Below are positions 8,547 to 18,600 of a DNA stretch of 64,000 nucleotides, one piece after another. The translations under genes and the position numbers were made by a program. The stretch comes from Bacillus sp. ISL-37 (GTDB lineage: Bacteria > Bacillota > Bacilli > Bacillales > Cytobacillaceae), in NCBI RefSeq assembly GCF_018613315.1, contig NZ_JAGGQL010000007.1, forward strand, positions 40,199 to 104,198, in the 5' to 3' direction. Each line of letters starts with the position of its first letter. The first letter of the stretch is position 1. The notes beneath the pieces are model-generated. The model saw only the letters and a list, made by a program, of their open reading frames with translations. It searched no databases and was not told the DNA's origin.

Positions 8547-9929
8547 ATGACAGAAGAAGCCTTTAATGAGAAAAACCTGGTACATAAAAATGAGAATAAA
8601 TATTTCTGGATTGTATTAAGTATTAGTATTGCTTCTTACATTTTCTGTGCATTATCCATTGTAGGAATATTTATTATTGCTGCATTCCTGATGACTTCGT
8701 TGTTGCTTCATGCATTGATGATTGGTCAAATCCGGCTTAACGCAGTGAAAATCGGCAGAAATCAATTTCCGCTTATCCACTCTACGGTTGAAGACCTATG
8801 TGTCAAAATGGGAATAAAGCGCACCCCCGATATTTACGTGCTACAATCTGGCGGCATAATGAACGCTTTTGCGACGCGCTTTTTCGGAAGGAATATGATT
8901 GTTGTTTACTCCGAAATTTTCGACCTTATTGAACAAAATGCCGATGATGAGCTTCAATTTGTTCTGGCCCACGAATTGGCTCATATAAAACGGAATCACC
9001 TAGGCAAAATGATGTTCATCCTTCCATCCATGTGGATACCAGGGATTGCAGAAATGTATCTGCGCGCTTGTGAGTATACTTGTGACCGCTATGCGGCCTT
9101 CTATACTGGAAATCCTGCAGCCGCAAAAAACGGCCTTACTATGCTGGCAATTGGGAAACTCTTATTTAGAAGTGTGAATAAAACAGAATACCTGGAACAA
9201 ATCAATCAAGAAAAAGGATTTGTGATCTGGCTGGCAGAAATCTTATCTACGCATCCACCGCTTCCAAAAAGAATAAATGAAATAAGTGCCTTTTTTGGTG
9301 AAACTGATTCAGTCATAATTCATTCCAAAAAACCAAAAGGACTGTTTGCTTTTTTGGCTGCGTCAGTTTTGCTTACTGGTTTGGCCGTGGTTGGCGGAGT
9401 TATGGTCTTTAAAGAGGTCAGTACAGCATTCCTTGTAGAAGAGGAATATTATGAAGAAGACATAGAAGTATCTACGTTAATTGATGCAGTTATCAGTGGA
9501 AATACGAAGAAGGTTAGTAGCTTAATAGAAAATGGGGAAGATATCCACCAAATAGACTATAATGGATACACAGCACTGGACTGGGCTGTTATGGATGACA
9601 ATATCCAGATGGTTCAATTGCTTTTGCAACTAAAAGCCGACCCGAATTTCGAATCTGATTATGGCATGACACCATTCATGACTGCTTCTGAAAAAGGGAC
9701 TGCGTCAATTATCAAAATGCTGCATGAGGCTGGCGGTGACCCAAACTATCAAGAAATGAGTTCTGGCTATACAGCATTGACCTACGCTGTATTCAGTGGA
9801 GAAATTGAAACAGTAGAACTATTGATAGAGCTGGGAGCAGACATTCAGTTGAAAGATTATTCGGGTATGACTGCGAGGATGCACGCTTTGCAATCAGGTG
9901 AGCAAGAAATCGCAGATTTATTAAAATAA
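8547..9929 (+). CDS. M48 family metallopeptidase fused to ankyrin repeats
   Basis: This is a 460-residue membrane protease fusion. Two hydrophobic segments lie at about 22-60, then the M48 domain with the zinc site AHELAHIKRNH (HELAH at 142-146) and a downstream glutamate in ACEYTCDRYAAFYTG. A further membrane segment lies at about 268-288. An acidic linker (VEEEYYEEDIEV) leads to about four ankyrin repeats at 312-460 (NGYTALDWAVMDDNIQMVQLL, seen in parts; YGMTPFMTASEKGTASI; SGYTALTYAVFSGEIETVE). Zinc residues look intact. The ankyrin part may present substrates or bind a partner; that is inference. AAGGAGA precedes the ATG. The RDD gene follows 28 bases later and is probably in the same operon. 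Confidence 0.9.
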   Translation: MTEEAFNEKNLVHKNENKYFWIVLSISIASYIFCALSIVGIFIIAAFLMTSLLLHALMIGQIRLNAVKIGRNQFPLIHSTVEDLCVKMGIKRTPDIYVLQSGGIMNAFATRFFGRNMIVVYSEIFDLIEQNADDELQFVLAHELAHIKRNHLGKMMFILPSMWIPGIAEMYLRACEYTCDRYAAFYTGNPAAAKNGLTMLAIGKLLFRSVNKTEYLEQINQEKGFVIWLAEILSTHPPLPKRINEISAFFGETDSVIIHSKKPKGLFAFLAASVLLTGLAVVGGVMVFKEVSTAFLVEEEYYEEDIEVSTLIDAVISGNTKKVSSLIENGEDIHQIDYNGYTALDWAVMDDNIQMVQLLLQLKADPNFESDYGMTPFMTASEKGTASIIKMLHEAGGDPNYQEMSSGYTALTYAVFSGEIETVELLIELGADIQLKDYSGMTARMHALQSGEQEIADLLK

Positions 9930-9957
9930 ATAAATGAACAACTAGGAGGAAAAATCA

Positions 9958-10380
9958 ATGAACAGACCAGCTGGCTTTTGGGTAAGACTGGGTGCAGGAA
10001 TCTTAGACGGATTAATTATCGGAGTGCCACTTTTGATTATTAGCTACTTAGTAACGGGTAGTGCGGAAGAAAATGCTTTTACCTCATCACTGAACCTGCT
10101 ATACACTCTGCTTGTTCCTGTTTTATGGTCAGGATATACAGTAGGAAAGAAAATTGTGGGTGTGAGAATCGCGAAAGTGAATGGAGAAAAGCTTGGCTTC
10201 GGTACGATGCTAATGCGTACAATCGTTGCCGGACTCGTTTACGTACTTACGTTAGGAATCGGTTTTATCGTCAGTGTATTCATGGTAGGCATCCGTGAGG
10301 ATAAAAGAGCGATTCATGATTTCATAGCTGGAACGTATGTAACTTATGAAAAACCAAATGAAATTCAGTATGAACGATAA
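9958..10380 (+). CDS. RDD family membrane protein
   Basis: This 140-residue protein begins with the RDD signature GFWVRLGAGILDGLIIGVP (arginine and aspartate conserved) and has three hydrophobic segments. It ends with DKRAIHDFIAGTYV, the conserved C-terminal RDD motif. RDD proteins are small membrane proteins of mostly unknown role; some have been linked to ion transport or to modifying partner proteins. The ATG follows AGGAGG and lies 28 bases after the M48-ankyrin gene, which suggests a two-gene operon closed by the terminator downstream. Confidence 0.9.
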   Translation: MNRPAGFWVRLGAGILDGLIIGVPLLIISYLVTGSAEENAFTSSLNLLYTLLVPVLWSGYTVGKKIVGVRIAKVNGEKLGFGTMLMRTIVAGLVYVLTLGIGFIVSVFMVGIREDKRAIHDFIAGTYVTYEKPNEIQYER

Positions 10381-10395
10381 GAAATAAAATTTTTG

Positions 10396-10422
10396 GACAC
10401 CTGGCATGCCAGGTGTCTTTTT
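10396..10422 (+). terminator. Terminator of the M48-RDD operon
   Basis: A perfect 22-base palindrome (arms GACACCTGGC and mirror, centre AT) at 10396-10417 is followed by TTTTTG. Confidence 0.9.
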
Positions 10423-10555
10423 GTGGGAAAAACTGGTGATAGCTCTTCTGTTTATATGTTATATTGTTAAAAAGAATCGAGGAAGAGATTAAGTCCTTCA
10501 ACCAATTGAACATGAAAATGTCTGAATAACTTTGGTGCCGTTTTTAAAATTGCTA

Positions 10556-10578
10556 GCTATATAGATTATGAATATAGC
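10556..10578. promoter_or_regulatory. Inverted repeat upstream of the DMT exporter
   Basis: The seven-base arms GCTATAT and ATATAGC are separated by nine bases and end about 25 bases before the GTG start of the exporter. The position fits an operator or a 5' leader hairpin. No matching regulator gene is adjacent. Confidence 0.35.
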
Positions 10579-10603
10579 CTAATCATAAAGGGGGATTGAG
10601 TTA

Positions 10604-11569
10604 GTGGGACCAATTTTATTAGGCATTTTAGCGGCCTTCTTTTTTGCCTTCACCTTTGTTCTGAATCAATCTATGGAATTATCGGGGGGCAGCTGGATAT
10701 GGAGTGCCTCACTTAGATACATATTCATGGTTCCATTCCTTTTGGCGATCGTGGCAGCAAGGAGGAATTTAAAGCCAGTAATCCAGAATATCAAACAGAA
10801 TCCCTATCCATGGTTCCTTTGGAGCTTCGTTGGCTTTGTCATGTTCTATGCCCCCCTTACATATGCCGCCGCCTTTTCACCCGGCTGGTTGATTGCAGGT
10901 ACATGGCAGATCACGATTATATCAGGTGCTTTGCTCAGTCCCTTATTTTATGAAACCAAAGTGACCAATGAAGGTTTAGTAACTGTCAGGGCAAAAATTC
11001 CTTTTAGAGGACTCGGGATGTCTATAATCATTTTAGCAGGGATACTGCTTATGCAACTTGAGCATGCAAGGCATATACCAATTGAAATGGTTTTTCTCGG
11101 AGTCATCCCAGTATTTATTGCATCTTTCGCCTATCCATTGGGAAATAGAAAAATGATGGAAGTAACCAACGGCAATCTTGATGCATATCAACGTGTCCTT
11201 GGAATGACGCTGGCCAGTCTGCCATTCTGGCTACTTTTAGCTTTATTTGGTCTTTTCACGGAGGGGGCTCCTACAATGAACCAAAGTTTCCAGTCCCTTT
11301 TAGTAGCCATCACCTCTGGCGTGATAGCGACGGTTTTATTCTTTAAGGCTACAGATTTAGTGAGGGGCAATATGCAGAAGCTTGCTGCCGTTGAAGCAAC
11401 CCAGGCAGCGGAAGTGCTTTTTGCCTTGGCAGGGGAATTTTTCATCTTATCACTGCCTCTGCCAACTCCATTATCCTGGATCGGAATCAGCCTCGTCATG
11501 CTCGGAATGGCACTCCATAGCTATTTAACAATAAGGAGAAAAGAAGGGCAAATGAAAATCAGCGCTTAG
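10604..11569 (+). CDS. DMT family transporter, multidrug resistance efflux (EmrE-like) type
   Basis: The protein has 321 residues with about ten hydrophobic segments, the two-times-five EamA/DMT layout. The N-terminus GPILLGILAAFFFAFTFVLN and the segment AAFSPGWLIAGTWQITIISG fit the Bacillus multidrug resistance efflux transporter branch (Pfam EmrE). Active export of small cations or metabolites is likely; the substrate is unknown. The GTG start at 10604 follows AAAGGGGGATT. An inverted repeat just upstream may be an operator. It is monocistronic. Confidence 0.85.
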   Translation: MGPILLGILAAFFFAFTFVLNQSMELSGGSWIWSASLRYIFMVPFLLAIVAARRNLKPVIQNIKQNPYPWFLWSFVGFVMFYAPLTYAAAFSPGWLIAGTWQITIISGALLSPLFYETKVTNEGLVTVRAKIPFRGLGMSIIILAGILLMQLEHARHIPIEMVFLGVIPVFIASFAYPLGNRKMMEVTNGNLDAYQRVLGMTLASLPFWLLLALFGLFTEGAPTMNQSFQSLLVAITSGVIATVLFFKATDLVRGNMQKLAAVEATQAAEVLFALAGEFFILSLPLPTPLSWIGISLVMLGMALHSYLTIRRKEGQMKISA

Positions 11570-11634
11570 AATTGGTTTGCGCCATCAAGCTCAGATATTA
11601 ATATAAACTCTATAGAACTATTAGGGGGGATAGA

Positions 11635-12483
11635 ATGGAGTTAAAGGGTGTAAAACTTACGAAACAAATGGCAAAAGCTTTTACGATAGCAGAACAGGAG
11701 TGCAAACAGGCGGGTAGCCCATGCCTGATGCCTGCGCATCTTTTACTTGGCTGCTTGGATGATGGCTCCTCCCCAATAAAAGAGGCAAAACAAAAAAGCG
11801 GTATCGACATTGATGTTATGAAGAAACCATATAACCCGAGTCATGAAAACCTTTCTTTTGAAATCTGCGAACCTTTTAAAATTCCAATTGGTGCTTCTAC
11901 AAATCTAGTGATTGAACAAGCAATCAGCTATATGAGGAACTACAATCAAATTTATCTAAACGAAGGGCATGTCCTGAAAGCATTAATCAAGAGCGGACAA
12001 ACAGAAAAGCTTTTGACTCAGGAACAGAAAAACATCCTTCTAAGTGAAGCTACAGTTTCTAGAGATATGCATTTAGATTTAGCAGGTTACAGTCCACCGA
12101 AAAAACTTTACAGGGATATTAAGATGGTTAGTGATGGCAACGCCGAAAGACTAATTCATTTCATTAACAATGAGTTTGGTACCCGTTGGACTCAGTCTAT
12201 CAAACACGCGTTGAGGCGCAAGCATCCGTCTATTTATATCGCTGAAGACCAATCAGGGGAGATCGTTGGCTTTGCTGCATTTGATATTCATCAACCCGGC
12301 TGTTTTGGACCGATGGGTGTCGCAAAAAACAAAAGAGCTGAAGGTATTGGGGAATCATTACTGCAAGTAACCCTGGAAGGCATGCAAAGAAAAGGTTATA
12401 AGGATATTATCATTGATGATGCCGGACCAATCGAATTTTATGAGAAGACTTGTAACGCTAAAGTCATCCCGTTAATTAAATAA
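11635..12483 (+). CDS. Clp N-domain / GNAT acetyltransferase fusion
   Basis: The protein has 282 residues. Residues 1-135 resemble the double Clp-N repeat of ClpC/ClpA chaperones (LTKQMAKAFTIAEQEC, MPAHLLLGCLDD, then a second copy with NEGHVLKALIKSGQTE). Residues 150-282 form a GNAT domain: IYIAEDQSGEIVGFAAF, GPMGVAKNKRAEGIGESLLQ (acetyl-CoA loop RAEGIG) and GPIEFYEKTCNAKVI. No AAA+ ATPase part is present. In ClpC the N-domain binds adaptors and phosphoarginine, so the fusion might steer the acetyltransferase to such proteins; this is inference. AGGGGGGATAG precedes the ATG, and a terminator follows. Confidence 0.85.
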   Translation: MELKGVKLTKQMAKAFTIAEQECKQAGSPCLMPAHLLLGCLDDGSSPIKEAKQKSGIDIDVMKKPYNPSHENLSFEICEPFKIPIGASTNLVIEQAISYMRNYNQIYLNEGHVLKALIKSGQTEKLLTQEQKNILLSEATVSRDMHLDLAGYSPPKKLYRDIKMVSDGNAERLIHFINNEFGTRWTQSIKHALRRKHPSIYIAEDQSGEIVGFAAFDIHQPGCFGPMGVAKNKRAEGIGESLLQVTLEGMQRKGYKDIIIDDAGPIEFYEKTCNAKVIPLIK

Positions 12484-12495
12484 AACCAGAATCAG

Positions 12496-12518
12496 AGACC
12501 ATTTTATGGTCTTTTTTT
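12496..12518 (+). terminator. Terminator of the Clp-N/GNAT gene
   Basis: The stem AGACCAT / ATGGTCT with a three-base loop is followed by T7. Confidence 0.85.
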
Positions 12519-12677
12519 CATGTCTATAAACCGCTACTAATTCCCTATAAATTACAAATATAGTAATACTTTGTATTCATTTTTATCTGAATAGTATTAA
12601 TATTCAATAAATTAAAAGGTTTTTACAAAATTATGCAGTATTTCTTCGGTAATCAAATGATCAGGGGGTGCAAGAAA

Positions 12678-15600
12678 ATGCATAAAAAAAAGAAGGTTAC
12701 CGTAAGGAGATTTTCTGCAATCATGTTAGTGATGCTGATGATTATTTCATCGTTTACTAGCCAGCTGTCTTTCGCAGCTGAACAGAAACCCAAGAGTTTT
12801 ACGGAAGAAGAACTCGTACTGGAAAAACAGCGTGAACAGTCCGCTGCTTCTGAAAAAGCAGAACAACAAGAAAGTCCATCGGAAGAAGGCGGTGAACTGA
12901 CAAAACTGTTAGATGGATTGGGAATCGATGCTCCACCTTTGAAAGGGGATGAAGCAACAGCTACTGAAATCAAGAAAGAGGCTGCTCTTCTTAAAGCCTT
13001 TGAAAAGGAACAAGAACTTGATGTCATCATCAGGATGAAAGATCAACCAGACCTCAGCAAGATTTATCCACAGGTGAAAGCAAAGAAAAACCGCGCAGAA
13101 AAAATCAAAGCCATCCAGGATCACCTCAAAGAAAAAGCGAACAATTCTCAAAAAGGAATCCAGCAAGCACTTTCTGCTTTGGAAAGTAAAGGAAAAGCAA
13201 AAAAGAAGGATTCTCTTTGGATCATCAATGGGATTACTGCTTCAATCACAAAAGATGCTTTTGAAGAACTTAACAATCGAGATGATATAGCTGAAATCTC
13301 GCTCGATGAAACACTTAGTCTACCTGAGGTGACAGTGGAAGAAAATCCACCGCGACTGCCTCAATGGGGACTTGAAAAAATATATGCACCTAAGGTTTGG
13401 GGCCAATACGGATTAAAAGGAGAGGGTATGGTTGTAGGAATCATGGATTCCGGGGTAGACGGAAATCATGAAGCACTTAAACATAACTACCGCGGCCGAG
13501 ATGGCAATCATCAATATTCGTGGATTGATTTATCAGGCCAGGGGTATGACAAACCGAATGATGGACATGGTCATGGAACACACGTAGCCGGAACAGCAGT
13601 TGGCGGCGGCACTGGTGAACCAATCGGGGTAGCTCCTGAAGCAGAATGGATTGCAGCAAAAATTTTCAATGATGGGGGCTCAACAACTCTATCCGCTATC
13701 CACCAGGCTTTCCAATGGTTCATGGCTCCAGGCGGTGACCCATCGAAGGCTCCTCATGTAGTCAATAACTCATGGGGGAATTCAAATACTTATAACCTTG
13801 AATTCTATGAAGATGTAAAAGCATGGGTGTCAGCAGGAATCTTTCCATCTTTTGCGGCCGGGAATGATGGTCCTGGATCACAAACAATCGGTTCTCCGGG
13901 AAGCTTCCCTGAAACCTTTGCTGTTGGAGCAACAGATGTGTTTGATCAAACTGCCTATTTCTCCAGCCGTGGTCCGGTTTTTTGGAAGGATGAAAACGGA
14001 GATGAGCAACGGATCATTAAACCTGATATATCTGCACCAGGCCACAGGATTTATTCAGCATGGCCTGCTAAACGAAATGAAGGGAAATACAACACTATCA
14101 GTGGTACATCAATGGCGACTCCGCATGTCACGGGTGCAGTAGCGCTATTATTGCAGGCTAACCCAAACCTGACAGTTGACCAGGTAAAAGAATCACTAAA
14201 GCAGACTTCCAGAGTGGAGCCTCATATGGGAACATTGCCAAATGATTCCTATGGCACGGGAATCATGAATATTTACCAGGCTGTCACCGAAACTGCTTTC
14301 GCTGGTGAGCTTACCGGCAAGCTGACAGACAAGGATGGCAAGCCGCTTACTGGAAAACTTGATATAAAGGAAGAAGGCCTTTCCTATAATATTGCAAAAG
14401 GCGGAGATTTCAAATTCAAGATCAGGGAAGGCAGCCATAAAATCAAGGTAACATCTTTTGGCTATCAGGATTTTGAAACAATAATCGAGCTGAAAAAGGG
14501 CGAGACATTATCAGTGAATTGGGTCTTGGAGAACGCCCAGGCATTTACTGTAACCGGAAAAGTAACCGACAGTTCTGGGAAGGCTGTGCCTTATGCATTT
14601 GTTAGAATCAAAAACACACCGCTGCCAACTTATCGAACTGATGCTAACGGTACTTTTGAAGTCGTAAATCTGCCTGCCGGCCAGTATGTACTTCAGGTTT
14701 CGGGCGAAGGGATAAATGGATTGGCAAAAGAATTGGATGTGAGCGCGGATACTTCCATTGATTTGAAGGTAAATAGTAACCCTGCCAATTTAAATAAGGA
14801 ATGGTCTATGGCGAACGGAAACAATCAACGCAATGCTGTTTCCGCAAATGCAATTGACTTGGATGCACTAGATGAAAGCTGGGAGTACAATACTACAGGT
14901 AAAGGGAAGATTCTTTTTTCCACCCCGGCAGCAGCTAATAACAAAGTGGTCCTTGTTACGGACAGCGGATATGTTGTAGCACTAGATTCGTTTACAGGCA
15001 AGGAGCAATGGTCTGTAAGAAATGGAAACACGAACAGATCATCGCCAACAATATATGGTGATACTGTCTATCTTTCAGGAGGAGAAGACGGAAAGATTTA
15101 TGCTTTGGATCTCAAATCCGGCAGCATTATATGGACGACTGCTGTTGGGTCAATGGCAGTCTATGAATCTCCATTGCTTGTTGATGGAACGTTATTTGTT
15201 TCATCGGACCTTTCAAAAGATGCAAAGCTAACCGCGTTAAATGCAGAGACTGGAGAAAAGAAATGGAGTGTCAATCTTGGTGCGCCTACCTATTTCGGTC
15301 CTAGTGCTGGAGATGGGATGTTATTTATCGGAAGCTATGATAATCAAAAGCTCAGGGCCCTCAGGATTGAAGATGGAACAGAAGTGTGGAGCAAAACACT
15401 CGTAAATGAAGGAGTTGCCTCAAAGCCGGTATTCGATGACGGCACACTATATCTGGCAGGTACCAATTTTAACACCGAAGGCGGCACGCTTTATGCTCTT
15501 GATAGCAAAACAGGTGAAGAGAAATGGAAGGCTGAAGGTATCGGTGATACACAGGCTGGTTCTCCAATTGTCTATGAAAATATTGTCGTCATTGGTTCGG

Positions 15601-18600
15601 CCGTTCAGCCGGTATTACGCGCATTCGATGCAAAGAATGGCCAGGAACTCTGGAACAACCGATCTGTGGGTACGACTTTGAACAGTGGTTCTGTTTCTTC
15701 AAATGGACTATTATTTTTTGTAGGTACAAGCGGAAACCTTTCTGTCATTGATGTGTACACTGGTGAAAGAATGAAGGATTTCAGTCTCCCGGTTTATAGT
15801 ACATCGGGAATCCCTATTCTCCCTGGTCAGGTTATTGTACCTTACCAAACAGGCGTAAAGAGCTACAGTTCACCTGGTAGCGTCCAAGGCATATTAAAGG
15901 ATAGCGATGGAAATGTTGTTCAAGGTTCTGTCTCTGTACTAGAAACAGGAGAAACTGTAGACACAAATGAAGATGGAGGCTTCTTGCTTAAGCATGCACC
16001 AGGTGAATTTACGATCAGGATTTCTTCCTATGGTAAAAAGCAAATCACTGAAAATGTAAAGCTTTCTTCAGGATATCAATTCATGAAAGATTATCAACTT
16101 GAGGAAGCAGCTAAGGGCTCTTTATCTATCCTTGTAAAAGACCAGCGTACCGGAAATCCAGTTGACGGAGCTACTGTCCTCTTAAATCAGTCACCAGTTG
16201 AGGGAAAGACAGACGGTAAAGGGATATTTGCAAAGGAAGAAATATATGAAGGAACCTACATGGCAGATATTACATTAAAGGGTTATAAGACCGGCAGCAT
16301 GAAAATCGTTGTCAAAGCCGGCGAAGGTACGGACTTAACCTTCGAATTAAAGCCCATTGACATTGCAGTCCTTAATGATTATAAGAGTGAAATCACGACT
16401 TTGTTGAATGTTAATGGTTTTATCGCTGAAGAACGTGGCTGGGATGTTGTCGAGGACATAGGCCGCTATAAAGTACTTTACCTGAATGGCGGATACGGTT
16501 CGGATGGTATCAAGCCTACTGAGGATCAGTTCAAAGAATTAGCAGAAAAAGCAAAAGCCCATAATGTCAGCATTATCTTCACAGACCAGTGGGGTTCGAA
16601 TTATGGATCCATCCACCACTTGAAGGACTACCATCAGGATCCTAAAGAGCTAGATCATGATTATGATGGCGGGGAAGTAAGAATCCAGGTTGAAGCAGAA
16701 CATCCTATTTTCAAGGGGTACAAACCAGGAGACAGAATCAATGTTTTAAAGAATAACGCAGATTTTGCCTGGTTCAATCAATATTCCGGCAGGACAATCG
16801 GTAAGATCGGTAACACAGACCTTGGTTTTGTCGGTTCGGGGATTGCTTATAAAGCTGTATCCGAGGACAGTGCCCATTTATTATTGTCTAGCCATGCGAC
16901 TGTACCTTGGGAGAGTTCCAAGGCCTGGCTGCGCGGACAGCAGCAAATCCTGTTTAACAGTATTGAATACCTGTACAAAGCTGAATACGGAAAAATAACA
17001 GGTTCTGTGACCAATGCAGCTGGAGAACCTGTAGAGGGTAACATCGAAGTGCTTGAAACAGGAGTTAAAGCTAAGACTGACAGAGATGGGAACTTCACAC
17101 TTTTTCATGATGAAGGTACATTTAAAATTGAAGTCAGGGCAAAAGGCTTAGGTTCTAAAGAAGAAACCGTTACTGTAGCTAAGGAATCGGCTGCCACAGT
17201 CCAAATCGCTTTAGGTGAGTCGGAGAAAGGGCTATTAACAGGTACAGTAACAGATGCCATTTCAGGTATGGAGCTTCAAGGTGTCAATATTACAGTAGAA
17301 AACTCAGCTGGCGAAACGATAACAGAAGTTCAGACTGCTGCTAACGGACGATATGAAGTTCATGGCTTAGAGGAAGAGGTGTATACACTAAAATCAAGTA
17401 AGGATGGATACATCGAACAAACACAAAATGTAGATATCGCACGCCATTCGGGTGAGTTGGACATTCAGATGCATACTATGCCATCAGTAGGTGTAGTGGG
17501 TGATTACTTTTCTTCCGAGAAAAACTTCAAAGCTCTTATGAATGAGTACGGAGTGAATGTGTTAGATGTACAGCCCGGAGAATTAGTTCAGAGAATGGCT
17601 GAGTTTGATGTCATTTTCTTCAATGATCCAAGCTCATCTGCCATAACCAATGAAATGATGGAAGCGGCAGATAATGCGCAAACCAGCCTGATTTATGGAG
17701 ATGCTGTCTGGGGTGGAGGCATTAAGCAGCTGGTTAATTACAGAAAGGATCCGAAAGAGCTTAAAACGATAAGGAAGACAACCGAAGCTGCCCAGTACAA
17801 GGTAATCGAGGAGCATCCAATATTTAATGGAGCAAAGACTGGGGAAATCATTGAAATCCTCACTCCAGCAGCCAGCTATGTTGGTTACTTCAAGGATTAC
17901 AGCGGCTATCCTCTTGCAGAGATCAAGCATGAAGGCTCAGATGCCACGCATGGCCTTGGAGTTGCTTATAAACCAAGGTCTGCCGGAAGTGCTGAATTGC
18001 TGTTGAGCGGCCACGGTTTTGCTTATTACCATGGTGCCAAGGATTATACTGAGGAGGGAAAGCAGCTTCTCATTAATTCGGTGTTATGGGCAGCAAATGT
18101 CAAATATCCAGTTATCAGCGGGACGATCGTCGATGAAGAAGGCAATCCATTAAAGGCGGATATCAAGGTGAAGGGAGAGCCGTTCCAAACTCAGTCAAGC
18201 AGTAAGGATGGCAGTTTTACAATCGCGCTGCTATCAGGAGAATACGAGATTGAAATCAGTTCCTATGGTTATGCCGCCAAAACGATGAAAGTGACGGCAG
18301 AAATGGACAGTGAGCCGATGGAGATTGGAATGGCAGTAGCAGAAAATGTTGGCTCCATTTCAGGTACCGTTGAAGATTCAAAAGATGGGAATGCGATTGA
18401 AGGCGCAAAAATCACACTCTTAGGAGCACCAAAAGAAGCGATTACAAACGTCCAGGGTCAATATAACATTACTAAAGTAGAACCAGGGAACTATACAGCA
18501 AGAATTGAAAAGGAAGGCTATGTACGCCAGGATATTGAGGTGAAAATTACTGACGGCCAAAAAGCCGCAGTGAACGCAAAATTAAAGCCCTCACCAACAG

